From Streptomyces sp. CHD11 (GTDB taxonomy: Bacteria > Actinomycetota > Actinomycetes > Streptomycetales > Streptomycetaceae): DNA of 64,000 bases. Below, piece by piece: positions 40,289 through 48,231 of this stretch; position 1 is the first letter of the stretch, and each line of letters starts with the position of its first letter. The position numbers and the translations under genes were made by a program. The stretch spans positions 1-64,000 of the forward strand of contig NZ_JABTTS010000016.1 in the NCBI RefSeq assembly GCF_018638295.1, written 5' to 3'. The notes under the pieces are model-generated. The model ran no database searches, was not told the origin of the DNA, and saw nothing but the letters and a program-made list of their open reading frames with translations.

Positions 40289-42442
40289 ATGAGCGAGATG
40301 ATCACCGCGGACCTGGTCGATCTCGACCTGTCCGCCGACACCAAGGAAGCGGCGGCCCGTGCCCTCGCGGAGCGCATGGTGGCCCGGGGCCGGGTGACCG
40401 ACCTGGAGGGCTTCCTCGCCGACGTCGCCGCCCGCGAGGCCCAGATGCCGACCGGTCTCGACGGCGGCATCGGCATCCCGCACTGCCGCAGCGAGCATGT
40501 CACCGAGCCGACCCTCGCCTTCGGGCGGAGCGCGGCCGGAATCGACTTCGGCGCGGCGGACGGGCCCGCCGACCTGATCTTTCTGATCGCCGCCCCGGCC
40601 GGCGCGGACGACGCCCACCTCACGATCCTGTCGTCGCTGGCCCGGCAGCTGACGAACCCGCGGTTCACCGAGGCCCTGCGGTCGGTGGACGCGGCGGCGG
40701 CCGCGGCGGCGCTGATCAGGGGCGAGGAACCCGGCTCCGCGGACGCTGAGCCGTCCGCGCGGCCCGCCGACTCCGTGGCGGTGCCGGCGGCGGCCTCCGC
40801 CGGCACCGCCACGGACACCACCACCGTCCCTGACCAGGGCCGGCGCACGCCCGACCCGGACAGGGCGGCGCCTGACCCGGACAGGGCGGCGCCCGATCCG
40901 GACAGGGCGGCGCCTGACCAGGACCGGCGCACGCCCGGCGCGGACCGCCCGTTCCGGGTGGTCGCCGTCACCTCCTGCCCCACCGGTATCGCCCACACCT
41001 ACATGGCGGCCGAGTCGCTGGAGAACGCGGGCCGGGATGCGGGCGTCGAGATCGTCGTCGAGACCCAGGGCTCGGCGGGCTTCACCCGGCTCGACCCGGC
41101 CGTGATCGCGGCGGCGGACGGTGTGATCTTCGCCCACGACGTGCCCGTACGGGAGAAGGACCGCTTCGCCGGCAAACCCACCGTCGACACCGGGGTCAAG
41201 GCGGCCATCAACCGCCCCACCGACCTCATCACCGAGGTGAGAGGCAAGGCGGAGCGCGGCGAGGTCACGGCCGCCGCCTCCGGCGGCACACCCGTCGAGC
41301 GCGGCGGCGAGTCCGGTGAGGGCTACGGCACCAAGCTGCGCAAGTGGCTGATGTCCGGCGTCAGTTACATGGTGCCGTTCGTCGCGGCCGGCGGTCTGCT
41401 CATCGCCCTCGGCTTCGCGATCGGCGGCTACGAGATCAACGAGGCGCCCTCGGTGATGGACCACTTCGTGTGGACCCAGGCCGACAGCTGGGGCGCCCTG
41501 CTCTTCCAGATCGGCGGCGTCGCCTTCGGCTTCCTCGTCCCGGTCCTGGCCGGCTACATCGCCTACGGCATGGCCGACCGGCCCGGCCTGGTGCCCGGCT
41601 TCGTCGGCGGCGCGATCTCGCTCACCATCAACGCCGGATTCCTCGGCGGTCTGGCGGCCGGTCTGATCGCCGGTGGCGTGGTGATCGCGATCCAGAAGGT
41701 GCGCATCCCGGCCGCGCTGCGCGGCATCATGCCGGTGGTGGTGATCCCGCTGATCTCCGCGGCGGTCGTCGGCTTCCTGATGTTCGTCGTCATCGGCAAG
41801 CCCATCGCCGAGGCGCAGAAGGGGATGACGGACTGGCTGAACGGCCTCTCCGGCGCCAACGCCGTCCTGCTGGGCGCGCTGCTCGGCCTGATGATGTGCT
41901 TCGACCTCGGCGGTCCCGTCAACAAGGTCGCCTACACCTTCGCCACCGCCGGGATCGCCGTCGCGAGTCCCAGCGACTCCGCGATGAAGATCATGGCGGC
42001 GGTGATGGCCGCCGGCATGGTGCCGCCGCTGGCGATGGCCCTGGCCACCACGGTGCGCGGCAAGCTCTTCAACCGCACGGAGCGGGAGAACGGCAAGGCG
42101 GCCTGGGTTCTGGGAGCTTCCTTCATCTCCGAGGGCGCGATCCCGTTCGCCGCCGCCGACCCGTTGCGCGTGATCCCCGCCTCGATGGTGGGCGGCGCGG
42201 TCACCGGTTCCCTGTCGATGGCCTTCGGCGCCACCCTGCGCGCCCCGCACGGCGGGATCTTCGTGGTCCCGCTGATCGGCAACCCGTTCCTCTACCTGGT
42301 CGCGATCGCCGCGGGCGTCGGCGTCACGGCGGCCCTGGTGATCGTCCTCAAGGGGCTGCGCAAGACGGCTCCGGCGGGCGCGGGGGCGGCCGGGGGAGCC
42401 TCGGTGCCGGTGTCGGAGGGCAGGCAGACGGTCACCGCGTAG
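40289..42442 (+). CDS. fruA: Fructose-specific PTS enzyme II (IIA-IIB-IIC)
   Basis: 717 residues from ATG 40289, with aaggag 8 bases upstream. EIIA (about 1-150) with phosphorylated His in GIGIPHCRSEH (H65); a linker of DPDRAAP repeats (about 189-212); EIIB with VTSCPTGIAHTYMAAESLEN (C230 phosphorylation site); then EIIC with many membrane helices (about 350-700, SYMVPFVAAGGLLIALGFAI, GMADRPGLVPGFVGGAISLT). Imports and phosphorylates fructose to fructose 1-phosphate, the substrate of fruK. HPr and enzyme I are elsewhere. Confidence 0.94.
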   Translation: MSEMITADLVDLDLSADTKEAAARALAERMVARGRVTDLEGFLADVAAREAQMPTGLDGGIGIPHCRSEHVTEPTLAFGRSAAGIDFGAADGPADLIFLIAAPAGADDAHLTILSSLARQLTNPRFTEALRSVDAAAAAAALIRGEEPGSADAEPSARPADSVAVPAAASAGTATDTTTVPDQGRRTPDPDRAAPDPDRAAPDPDRAAPDQDRRTPGADRPFRVVAVTSCPTGIAHTYMAAESLENAGRDAGVEIVVETQGSAGFTRLDPAVIAAADGVIFAHDVPVREKDRFAGKPTVDTGVKAAINRPTDLITEVRGKAERGEVTAAASGGTPVERGGESGEGYGTKLRKWLMSGVSYMVPFVAAGGLLIALGFAIGGYEINEAPSVMDHFVWTQADSWGALLFQIGGVAFGFLVPVLAGYIAYGMADRPGLVPGFVGGAISLTINAGFLGGLAAGLIAGGVVIAIQKVRIPAALRGIMPVVVIPLISAAVVGFLMFVVIGKPIAEAQKGMTDWLNGLSGANAVLLGALLGLMMCFDLGGPVNKVAYTFATAGIAVASPSDSAMKIMAAVMAAGMVPPLAMALATTVRGKLFNRTERENGKAAWVLGASFISEGAIPFAAADPLRVIPASMVGGAVTGSLSMAFGATLRAPHGGIFVVPLIGNPFLYLVAIAAGVGVTAALVIVLKGLRKTAPAGAGAAGGASVPVSEGRQTVTA

Positions 42443-42512
42443 GGCGGCGACGGTGCGTCCGTTTGGGTAGGTGTGGGCGGTTCATGCCTACTGCGATATA
42501 GATCACGATTCT

Positions 42513-42542
42513 CACGGTCCGGGTCTCAAGTCCCGGACCGTG
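42513..42542. terminator. Hairpin terminator after fruA
   Basis: cacggtccggg (42513-42523) pairs with cccggaccgtg (42532-42542) around an 8-base loop; perfect 11-base-pair stem just before the next gene. No long T-run follows. Confidence 0.7.
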
Positions 42543-42558
42543 GTGTGTACTGGGCCGC

Positions 42559-42843
42559 ATGTCTGAGCACGAGACGAGTCCGCGAACGACGGGTGCCACC
42601 GTCCTCACCCTGATGGCCGTGGCCTGCGCGGCGGGTCTGGCCGACGCCCTGCGGCGACGGCGGGAGCGGGCGCGCAGGCGCACACAGCGGCACGTGGAGG
42701 CCGCCGAGGCACACACGCCTCACGGCACCCCGACGATCCCGCGCCAGCGGCGGACCGGGTCGCGGACGGAGGCGGTACGCCTCACCGACGCGGAACGCGA
42801 CGCCTTCGCCGGGCTGGTACGGCGTTTCGGCGAGGACGACTGA
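42559..42843 (+). CDS. Hypothetical 94-residue protein
   Basis: No family recognised. The N-terminal part has a hydrophobic stretch (TGATVLTLMAVACAAGLADA) that could be one membrane segment, followed by an Arg-rich segment (LRRRRERARRRTQRHVEAAE) and a charged C-terminus ending RRFGEDD. Codon use and start are consistent with a real, short gene. It sits between fruA and DUF6227. Confidence 0.6.
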   Translation: MSEHETSPRTTGATVLTLMAVACAAGLADALRRRRERARRRTQRHVEAAEAHTPHGTPTIPRQRRTGSRTEAVRLTDAERDAFAGLVRRFGEDD

Positions 42844-42873
42844 GCCGCACCCCGCCCCCGGGTATCCCGGCGC

Positions 42874-42913
42874 GCGTCAGGGCGTCAGGGCGTCAGGGCG
42901 TCAGCGCGTCAGG
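42874..42913. repeat. Five tandem 8-bp repeats (GCGTCAGG)
   Basis: gcgtcagg occurs at 42874, 42882, 42890, 42898 (last base G to C) and 42906. The array overlaps the DUF6227 stop codon, and on the minus strand each unit contains TGA. Possibly from slipped-strand replication; a role in termination is unproven. Confidence 0.7.
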
Positions 42914-43655
42914 AGACCTGTGCGGCCCGGCGCTCCATCGCGTCGCGCGCCGCGTCCTCGCTGGTGTACACCTCACACATGTGCCGGCCGTCCGGCGTGA
43001 GGGTGTGCTCGACCTCCCACAGGGACAGCTCCACGCCGTCATCCAGCAGGAACGCGTGCTCGTAGAGCGAGAAGCACAGCGCCTGCCGCCCCGCCCGGGC
43101 CGGACGGCCGAAGGCCTGGGTGATGCGGTGCGCGCAGGCCGTGGTCAGCAGGGCGGTCGTCTCCGGGCCCGGCCGGTCCGGGTTCTCCGCCCGGCGCAGT
43201 AAGCGGCGCGCGTGGTCCGCCGACCCCTCCCGGACGTACAACTGCCGCAGCGCCGGAGTCGGCGACACCTGCACCGTCACCGGCAGTTCGAAGTCCGGGG
43301 TGTCCGGCGGAAGCGGCAGCCGGGCCGTGGCCGTGCGCAACTCCTCCTCGTCCACGTAGATCTCGTGCTGCGGTTCGCTGCCCGGCGCGGTGTTGTGGAC
43401 CAGCTCCCAGAGCGTGACCGCCGAGGCGTCGGCGAGCAGCCAGGTGTGCCGGTACGTCTCCCGGTGCAGTCCAGCGCTGTGGTGCGCGGAGTGCAGCGAA
43501 CCGTCGTGCGCCAGCGCGCAGTCCAGCCGGCGGATCGTCTCGTCCGGCAACTCGAACGAGTTCAGGGCACGGCCGAGGAGCCGCGCGAGCTGCTCCTCCG
43601 GCGACTCGGGCGAGTCGGGTGGTTCGTACGCTGCCGTCTCGTACGGAACGCTCAA
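42909..43655 (-). CDS. DUF6227-family protein
   Basis: 248 residues. Matches the Streptomyces-specific DUF6227 family as I recall it: EEQLARLLGRALNSFELPDE, HRETYRHTWLLADASAVTLW, ELVHNTAPGSEPQHEIYVDE, YEHAFLLDDGVELSLWEVEH, RHMCEVYTSEDAARDAMERR. Function unknown; soluble, with two internally similar segments each ending LW-E. The stop lies in the tandem repeat. Confidence 0.78.
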   Translation of the reverse strand: MSVPYETAAYEPPDSPESPEEQLARLLGRALNSFELPDETIRRLDCALAHDGSLHSAHHSAGLHRETYRHTWLLADASAVTLWELVHNTAPGSEPQHEIYVDEEELRTATARLPLPPDTPDFELPVTVQVSPTPALRQLYVREGSADHARRLLRRAENPDRPGPETTALLTTACAHRITQAFGRPARAGRQALCFSLYEHAFLLDDGVELSLWEVEHTLTPDGRHMCEVYTSEDAARDAMERRAAQVS

Positions 43656-43926
43656 GGTTTCTCCCGGCGTTGCTGCATGTCACCTTGTGGGTGCATACCG
43701 TAGCCCCTCGGCCGGACGTCGTGTCCGGGAACCGAGAAAACGTCTGACGGGAAAACGGCCGGACCGCGCGAGGAATTCCCACCCGCTCCCGCGGAACGGC
43801 AACTCTTCCGGTCCGGACGGCACTTCCGCCGCCGCCCCGGCTCACACCGCCCGCACCGGCCCGGTAGACCGCTCACCGACGCCGGTACACCTGCCGCGGG
43901 ACGCCTCACGTCGCACGCCTGTCCGG

Positions 43927-44952
43927 TCAACTCCCGTACAGCTCCTCGTACGACGGCCACGCGCCGCCCGGGCAGTCCACCGGCCCGGCGGCACGCACCG
44001 CACGGACGATCGCCCGGGTCACCATGTCCGCGCCCGCCGCCAGCACCTCGTTCAGGGCGAGCGGGTCCGCCGCGTCGAGCGGACGCGCGCCCGTGGCCAG
44101 GGTGAAGACGGTGTCCCCGTCGCTCAGCAGATGCACCGGCCGGACGGCCCGCGCGATGCCGTCGTGCGCGGTGCCGGCCACCTTCTGCGCCTGTGCCTTG
44201 GACAGCCCGGCGTCCGTGGCGACCACCGCCAGTGTGGTGTTCAGCGGGGGAGGGGCGTTGCGCGCGGACGCCTCCGCCAGCCGCCGCAGCGCGGCCCCGT
44301 GCACCTCCGCCGACGGGTGACGCACCCGCCCCTGGAACAACTCCCCGTACAGCACCCCCGTTCCGGGATCCACCACCGATCCCGCCGCGTTCGCCACCAC
44401 GAGCGCGGCCACCGTGATTCCCGAGTCCAGCACCGTGCTCGCCGTGCCGACCCCGCCCTTCAGCTGCCCGACCACGGCTCCCGTGCCGGCGCCCACGGAG
44501 CCCTGGGGGACCGGCGCGCCCGGCCCGGACGCCGCCGCGGCCTCGACCGCGGCCCGACCGGTGCCCGCGTCCGGGCGGGCCCGGAAGTCACCGCCCCGGC
44601 CCAGGTCGAAGACGCAGGCGGCCGGCACCACCGGCACCACATGCGTGGGCTCCGGTCCGACGCGCACCCCGCGTCCCCGCTCCTCCAGCCAGGCCATCAC
44701 CCCGGACGCCGCGTCCAGCCCGTACGCGCTGCCCCCGGTCAGCACGACCGCCTCGGCCTTCTGCACCAGGTTGCGCGGGTCGAGCGCGTCGGTCTCCTTC
44801 GTGCCGGGTCCGCCGCCGCGCACATCCACCGCGGCCACCGCCCCGCCCTCGGGCGCGAGCACCACCGTGGTACCGGTGAGCCACCCGTCACCGGCACACG
44901 TGGCATGCCCCACGCGCACACCGGCCACATCCGTCAGAGCGTCAGCTGTCAT
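43927..44952 (-). CDS. P1-family (S58, DmpA/BapA) aminopeptidase
   Basis: 341 residues. Ntn-hydrolase-fold peptidase of family S58, which self-cleaves to expose a catalytic Ser/Thr: LTDVAGVRVGHATC near the start, VVLTGGSAYGLDAASGVMAW, and a cleavage-site-like NTTLAVVATDAGLSKAQAQK. These enzymes hydrolyse beta- or D-amino-acid peptides. No signal peptide. Likely cytoplasmic. Neighbouring small gene and mscL. Confidence 0.85.
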   Translation of the reverse strand: MTADALTDVAGVRVGHATCAGDGWLTGTTVVLAPEGGAVAAVDVRGGGPGTKETDALDPRNLVQKAEAVVLTGGSAYGLDAASGVMAWLEERGRGVRVGPEPTHVVPVVPAACVFDLGRGGDFRARPDAGTGRAAVEAAAASGPGAPVPQGSVGAGTGAVVGQLKGGVGTASTVLDSGITVAALVVANAAGSVVDPGTGVLYGELFQGRVRHPSAEVHGAALRRLAEASARNAPPPLNTTLAVVATDAGLSKAQAQKVAGTAHDGIARAVRPVHLLSDGDTVFTLATGARPLDAADPLALNEVLAAGADMVTRAIVRAVRAAGPVDCPGGAWPSYEELYGS

Positions 44953-44996
44953 GGGCTCAGTCCTGCCCGGTCGGGCGCGGTCGTACCCTGGATCCC

Positions 44997-45173
44997 ATGG
45001 ACACCGCCCCCGACCCCCGGCCGCACGAGCCCAGGCCCGCGCTGGTCTTCGACGACCCGATGGACCAGCAGTCCGCGGACGACACGGACCGCGGGTGGGG
45101 CGAGCGCCCGTCCGGCGACAGTACCGCCGATCTCAAGCGCTTCCTCGACGAGAAGCCGCCCCACCACCTCTGA
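44997..45173 (+). CDS. Small acidic hypothetical protein (58 residues)
   Basis: ATG 44997 to TGA 45173. The sequence begins MDTAPDPRPHEPRPALVFDD, continues MDQQSADDTDRGWGE, and ends LKRFLDEKPPHHL. It is coherent, acidic and Asp/Pro-rich, and too short to rank highly by length. Divergent from the P1 peptidase and convergent with mscL. No function recognised; real gene judged from sequence coherence and the small flanking gaps. Confidence 0.5.
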   Translation: MDTAPDPRPHEPRPALVFDDPMDQQSADDTDRGWGERPSGDSTADLKRFLDEKPPHHL

Positions 45174-45240
45174 CCCGCCGGCCGGCGCGGCGCCCCCGCT
45201 CGCCGGGCCCGTCCGCCGGCGGAGCGTCCTGTCGCCCGCC

Positions 45241-45711
45241 CTATCGCTCGCCCTGCCCCGAGCCGCGCTGTGCGACGAGGGTGTCGCGGATCTCCTTGAG
45301 CACTTCCAGCTCGGTGATCTCGACGACCTCCCGGGCCCCCTCCTTCGCCTTCCTGCGCGCCTCCACCCGGGCCAGGTACTTCGCCATGGGCAGCACCATC
45401 AGGAAGTAGACGACCCCGGCGGTGATCACGAACTGCAGTGTCGAGCCGAGGACCGAGCCCCACAGGATCCTGACGCCGGTCGCGGTGTCCCCGGCGCCTT
45501 CGCAGGGGCCCTTCAGGCACGAGCTGTAACTGTCCAGGTTCTTGGTGCCGAAGGCGCCCACCAGCGGGTTGATGATGCCCTTCACGACCGAGTTGACGAC
45601 GCTGGTGAAGGCGGCACCGATGACCACGGCCACGGCCAGATCGACGACATTGCCCCGCATCAGGAAGGCTTTGAAGCCCTGCAGGACACTTGTCTTCTCC
45701 CGGTCGCTCAC
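45241..45711 (-). CDS. mscL: Large-conductance mechanosensitive channel MscL
   Basis: 156 residues. Opens under membrane tension to release solutes. First helix with FKAFLMRGNVVDLAVAVVIG and AAFTSVVNSVVKGIINPLVG (TM1), loop, then TLQFVITAGVVYFLMVLPMA (TM2) and a C-terminal charged helix. The periplasmic loop is longer than in E. coli MscL and contains a CLKGPCEG pair of cysteines. Confidence 0.94.
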   Translation of the reverse strand: MSDREKTSVLQGFKAFLMRGNVVDLAVAVVIGAAFTSVVNSVVKGIINPLVGAFGTKNLDSYSSCLKGPCEGAGDTATGVRILWGSVLGSTLQFVITAGVVYFLMVLPMAKYLARVEARRKAKEGAREVVEITELEVLKEIRDTLVAQRGSGQGER

Positions 45712-45846
45712 TTCGGGACCCCATTTCTCGTGCGTGACGTGCGGCGGAAAGCGCTCCGCAACCTACGCCACACCCTTGCCGGGCTGTCCAGTCGCGGCGT
45801 TCGAACGAGGTGGCCGGCGGGGGCGTCGGGCTCGGGACGGCACGGT

Positions 45847-46482
45847 TCACCACACGGTCACCGCCAGCCGTGCCGTGGTGCTCGCGCCCGCCAGCCCGGC
45901 CGCCGTGGAACGCGGCACCGACAGCACGACCAGCGCACCGCCGTCGTCCGCTCCGTCCGCTCCGTCCGCCGCTTCCGGCACCCCGGTGACGCGAGCCCCG
46001 CGGGCCACCACACGGGCCTCGCCGCCGGACAGCGTCTCCCCGGCGGCGATCACGTCCACCAGATCGCCCGGCCGCAGCAGCCGCACCGTGGCCGCGTCGG
46101 CGATCCGCACCGGTGCGTCCACGGTCCTTCCCGCCTCCCGCGGGCGCACGGAAGGGTCCTTCGGGGCCGCCGAGGCGGCTCGGACGGAAGGGCCGCTCCC
46201 CTCGGGGTGCCCGCGCGACCGGTCCGCGTCCGGGGGGCCCGCCGCGACGAGCGCCGCCGCCGTGACCGCGAGGCCGGCCGCCACGGCCCGCCTCCGGTGC
46301 CGGACCAGCCGGCCCGCGAGCGGCAGGCCGCCGCGCACCCGCACCGGGGCGAAGTGCGGCACCTCGCACGGGGGAGGCACATCGGCGCCGGGCGGCCGAG
46401 GAACTCCGGAGGAGGGGGAGCGGAGAGGAGAGGGGGAGCGGAGAGGGGAGGGACGACGGGGCACGGACACGGGGACCACCAC
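45847..46482 (-). CDS. SAF-domain protein (CpaB/RcpC-like), membrane-anchored
   Basis: About 212 residues from GTG 46482; several in-frame GTG codons nearby (46479, 46476) make the start uncertain. An N-terminal hydrophobic anchor (VAAGLAVTAAALVAAG) is followed by a SAF domain: VDAPVRIADAATVRLLRPGD, LVDVIAAGETLSGGEARVVA, GGALVVLSVPRSTAAGLAGA. SAF proteins such as CpaB help assemble Flp/Tad pili or bind sugars; here it stands alone, so its partner is unknown. Long N-terminal extension in other starts is not supported. Confidence 0.65.
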   Translation of the reverse strand: MVVPVSVPRRPSPLRSPSPLRSPSSGVPRPPGADVPPPCEVPHFAPVRVRGGLPLAGRLVRHRRRAVAAGLAVTAAALVAAGPPDADRSRGHPEGSGPSVRAASAAPKDPSVRPREAGRTVDAPVRIADAATVRLLRPGDLVDVIAAGETLSGGEARVVARGARVTGVPEAADGADGADDGGALVVLSVPRSTAAGLAGASTTARLAVTVW

Positions 46483-46884
46483 CTGTGACGAGGGACCTGC
46501 TTGCGGCTCCCACGATGAGTCCTCCGGCCCGGACCTGCCGGACCCTGTGGACGCTGCGTGGCCCTGTGGAAATCCTCGCCACCCGAACGGGACTCTCCGC
46601 CGTCCGCGCCCGGCGGACCGTCCGCCGCCGGGGAGTGAGCCGCCCGCTACGCGACCGTCAGCCGCCCGCTCACCGGGCCTGCGCCTCCCGGAGGCGCCCC
46701 GGAGCCGCCGCCGTCGACGCCCACGCAAGCAGCGCACGCCCGCCGCGCACGCCCGCCCGCCCACGCAGGCCGCCCACGCCCGCCACACGCGCCCTGTCGA
46801 GGGCCCGCCGGACGCCCGGCCCTGGGCGCCGAGCGCACGCCCGCCACCCGCCGGCCCGCGAGAGGCGTCCCGCCCGCCGGAGCC
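46483..46884. other. GC-rich low-complexity intergenic region
   Basis: About 400 bases between the SAF gene and mtnP (same strand). Rich in the word cacgcccgcc (46725-46800). Open frames exist on both strands but their translations are Arg/Ala-rich without recognisable families. I support no gene. Confidence 0.4.
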
Positions 46885-47727
46885 CTACGGCAGCGCGAAC
46901 CCCGGGTCCCATCCGCCCAGTGCCGACGTGCACAGACAGTCCCGTTCACCGGTCACCGGCAGCGCGGCCACCGCGCCGAAGAGCACGTCCCGCAGCCGGT
47001 CCACGTTGGCGGCGAACACGCGCAGCACCTCGTCGTGGGAGACGCCCTCACCGGTCTCGGCGCCGGCGTCCAGGTCGGTGACGAGCGTGAGGGAGGTGTA
47101 GCAGAGCTCCAGCTCACGGGCGAGCGCCGCCTCGGGATGACCGGTCATGCCCACCACCGACCAGCCCTGGGCCCGGTGCCACAGCGACTCGGCCCGGGTG
47201 GAGAAGCGCGGACCCTCCACCACGACCAGCGTGCCGCCGTCCACCGGCTCCCAGTCGCGGCCCCGCGCCGCCTTCAGCACGGTGGCCCGTCCGGTGGGGC
47301 AGTAGGGGTCGGCCAGGGACACATGGACCACGTTCGGCACGGTGCCGTCGGGCAGCGGCAGCCCGTCGAAGTACGTGTTCTCCCGGGACTTCGTACGGTC
47401 CACGAGCTGGTCCGGCACCAGCAGCGTGCCCGGCCCGTACTCGGGCCGCAGACCGCCCACCGCGCACGGTCCCAGGACCTGTCGCGCGCCGACCGACCTC
47501 AGCGCCCACAGATTGGCGCGGTAGTTGATGCGATGCGGCGGCAGGTGGTGGCCGCGCCCGTGCCGCGGCAGGAAGGCGACCCGCCGGCCGGCCACCTCGC
47601 CGAGGAACAGTGAGTCGCTGGGCGCCCCGTACGGGGTGTCCACCTGGACCTCGGTCACATCGTCGAGGAAGGAGTAGAAGCCGGAGCCGCCGATCACGCC
47701 GATCTCGGCGTTCGCCATGTTCGCCAT
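46885..47727 (-). CDS. mtnP: S-methyl-5'-thioadenosine phosphorylase
   Basis: 280 residues. Phosphorolysis of MTA to adenine and 5-methylthioribose 1-phosphate in the methionine salvage pathway. Purine nucleoside phosphorylase fold: IGVIGGSGFYSFLDDVTEVQ, VAFLPRHGRGHHLPPHRINY, LVVVEGPRFSTRAESLWHRA, GWSVVGMTGHPEAALARELE. The active-site SxG(SGF) and the phosphate-binding RHGRGH are clear. Confidence 0.92.
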   Translation of the reverse strand: MANMANAEIGVIGGSGFYSFLDDVTEVQVDTPYGAPSDSLFLGEVAGRRVAFLPRHGRGHHLPPHRINYRANLWALRSVGARQVLGPCAVGGLRPEYGPGTLLVPDQLVDRTKSRENTYFDGLPLPDGTVPNVVHVSLADPYCPTGRATVLKAARGRDWEPVDGGTLVVVEGPRFSTRAESLWHRAQGWSVVGMTGHPEAALARELELCYTSLTLVTDLDAGAETGEGVSHDEVLRVFAANVDRLRDVLFGAVAALPVTGERDCLCTSALGGWDPGFALP

Positions 47728-47760
47728 GTCCGCACCCTAGCCGGACCCGGAAACGCCGAA

Positions 47761-47788
47761 GACCCCGTCGTCGGTCGACGACAGGGTC
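47761..47788 (-). terminator. Hairpin after the zinc-ribbon gene
   Basis: gaccccgtcgtcg (47761-47773) and cgacgacagggtc (47776-47788) are inverted with one mismatch, a 13-base-pair stem just past the fmdB/ruc stop codon. Confidence 0.65.
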
Positions 47789-47804
47789 CCGTAAGAAAGC
47801 GGTC

Positions 47805-48164
47805 CTACGCGGCGGTGGTGCTGGTCGAGCTGCCGGACCCGGACGAACCGGACGACGAGCCCGAGCCCGAGCTCGAACCCGAGGATGAGGATGAGGACGA
47901 GGACGAGCCCGAATCCGAGGACGACGACGAGGCGCTCGTCGACGAGGATTCGGAGGTCTTCGACGCCGGGGAGCTGCTCGACGAGGAGCCTCGGCTGTCG
48001 TTCCGGTAGAAGCCGGAGCCCTTGAAGACGATGCCGACGGCCGAGAACACCTTCTTGAGGCGGCCCTGGCAGTCGGGGCACTCGGTCAGCGCGTCGTCGG
48101 TGAACTTCTGCACCGCCTCGAGGCCTTCGCCGCACTTGGTGCACTGGTACTGGTAGGTCGGCAC
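47805..48164 (-). CDS. ruc: Zinc-ribbon redox-regulated chaperone Ruc (FmdB family)
   Basis: 119 residues. FmdB/CxxC-CxxC zinc ribbon MPTYQYQCTKCGEG and LTECPDCQGRLKKVF with GIVFKGSGFYRNDSR, then an almost pure Ser/Gly tail (about residues 60-115, polyserine). This matches M. tuberculosis Rv0991c (Ruc), a small heat-shock chaperone activated by oxidation of its Zn-Cys cluster, whose C-terminus is disordered and Ser-rich. A CIRCE-like inverted repeat overlaps its ribosome binding site, so HrcA control is predicted. Assignment by similarity to recalled Ruc and its operator; not proven here. Confidence 0.82.
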   Translation of the reverse strand: MPTYQYQCTKCGEGLEAVQKFTDDALTECPDCQGRLKKVFSAVGIVFKGSGFYRNDSRGSSSSSSPASKTSESSSTSASSSSSDSGSSSSSSSSSGSSSGSGSSSGSSGSGSSTSTTAA

Positions 48165-48174
48165 TGTCTTCCTC

Positions 48175-48201
48175 CTGGCACTCTCACTCGATGAGTGCTA
48201 A
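48175..48201. promoter_or_regulatory. CIRCE operator (HrcA site) of ruc
   Basis: On the plus strand ctggcactc (48175-48183), a 9-base spacer, then gagtgctaa (48193-48201). The right arm is a perfect CIRCE half and the left arm matches 7 of 9 (consensus TTAGCACTC-N9-GAGTGCTAA). On the minus strand the left arm overlaps the aggagg ribosome binding site (48171-48176). HrcA binding would block transcription until heat or other stress. Confidence 0.8.
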
Positions 48202-48231
48202 CGACGGTCCATAGTGACGTATTCCGCGGTC

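Noticed and set aside
43390..46488. 1032-codon plus-strand ORF
   Set aside because: Antisense to DUF6227, P1 peptidase, mscL and SAF genes; no protein family features.
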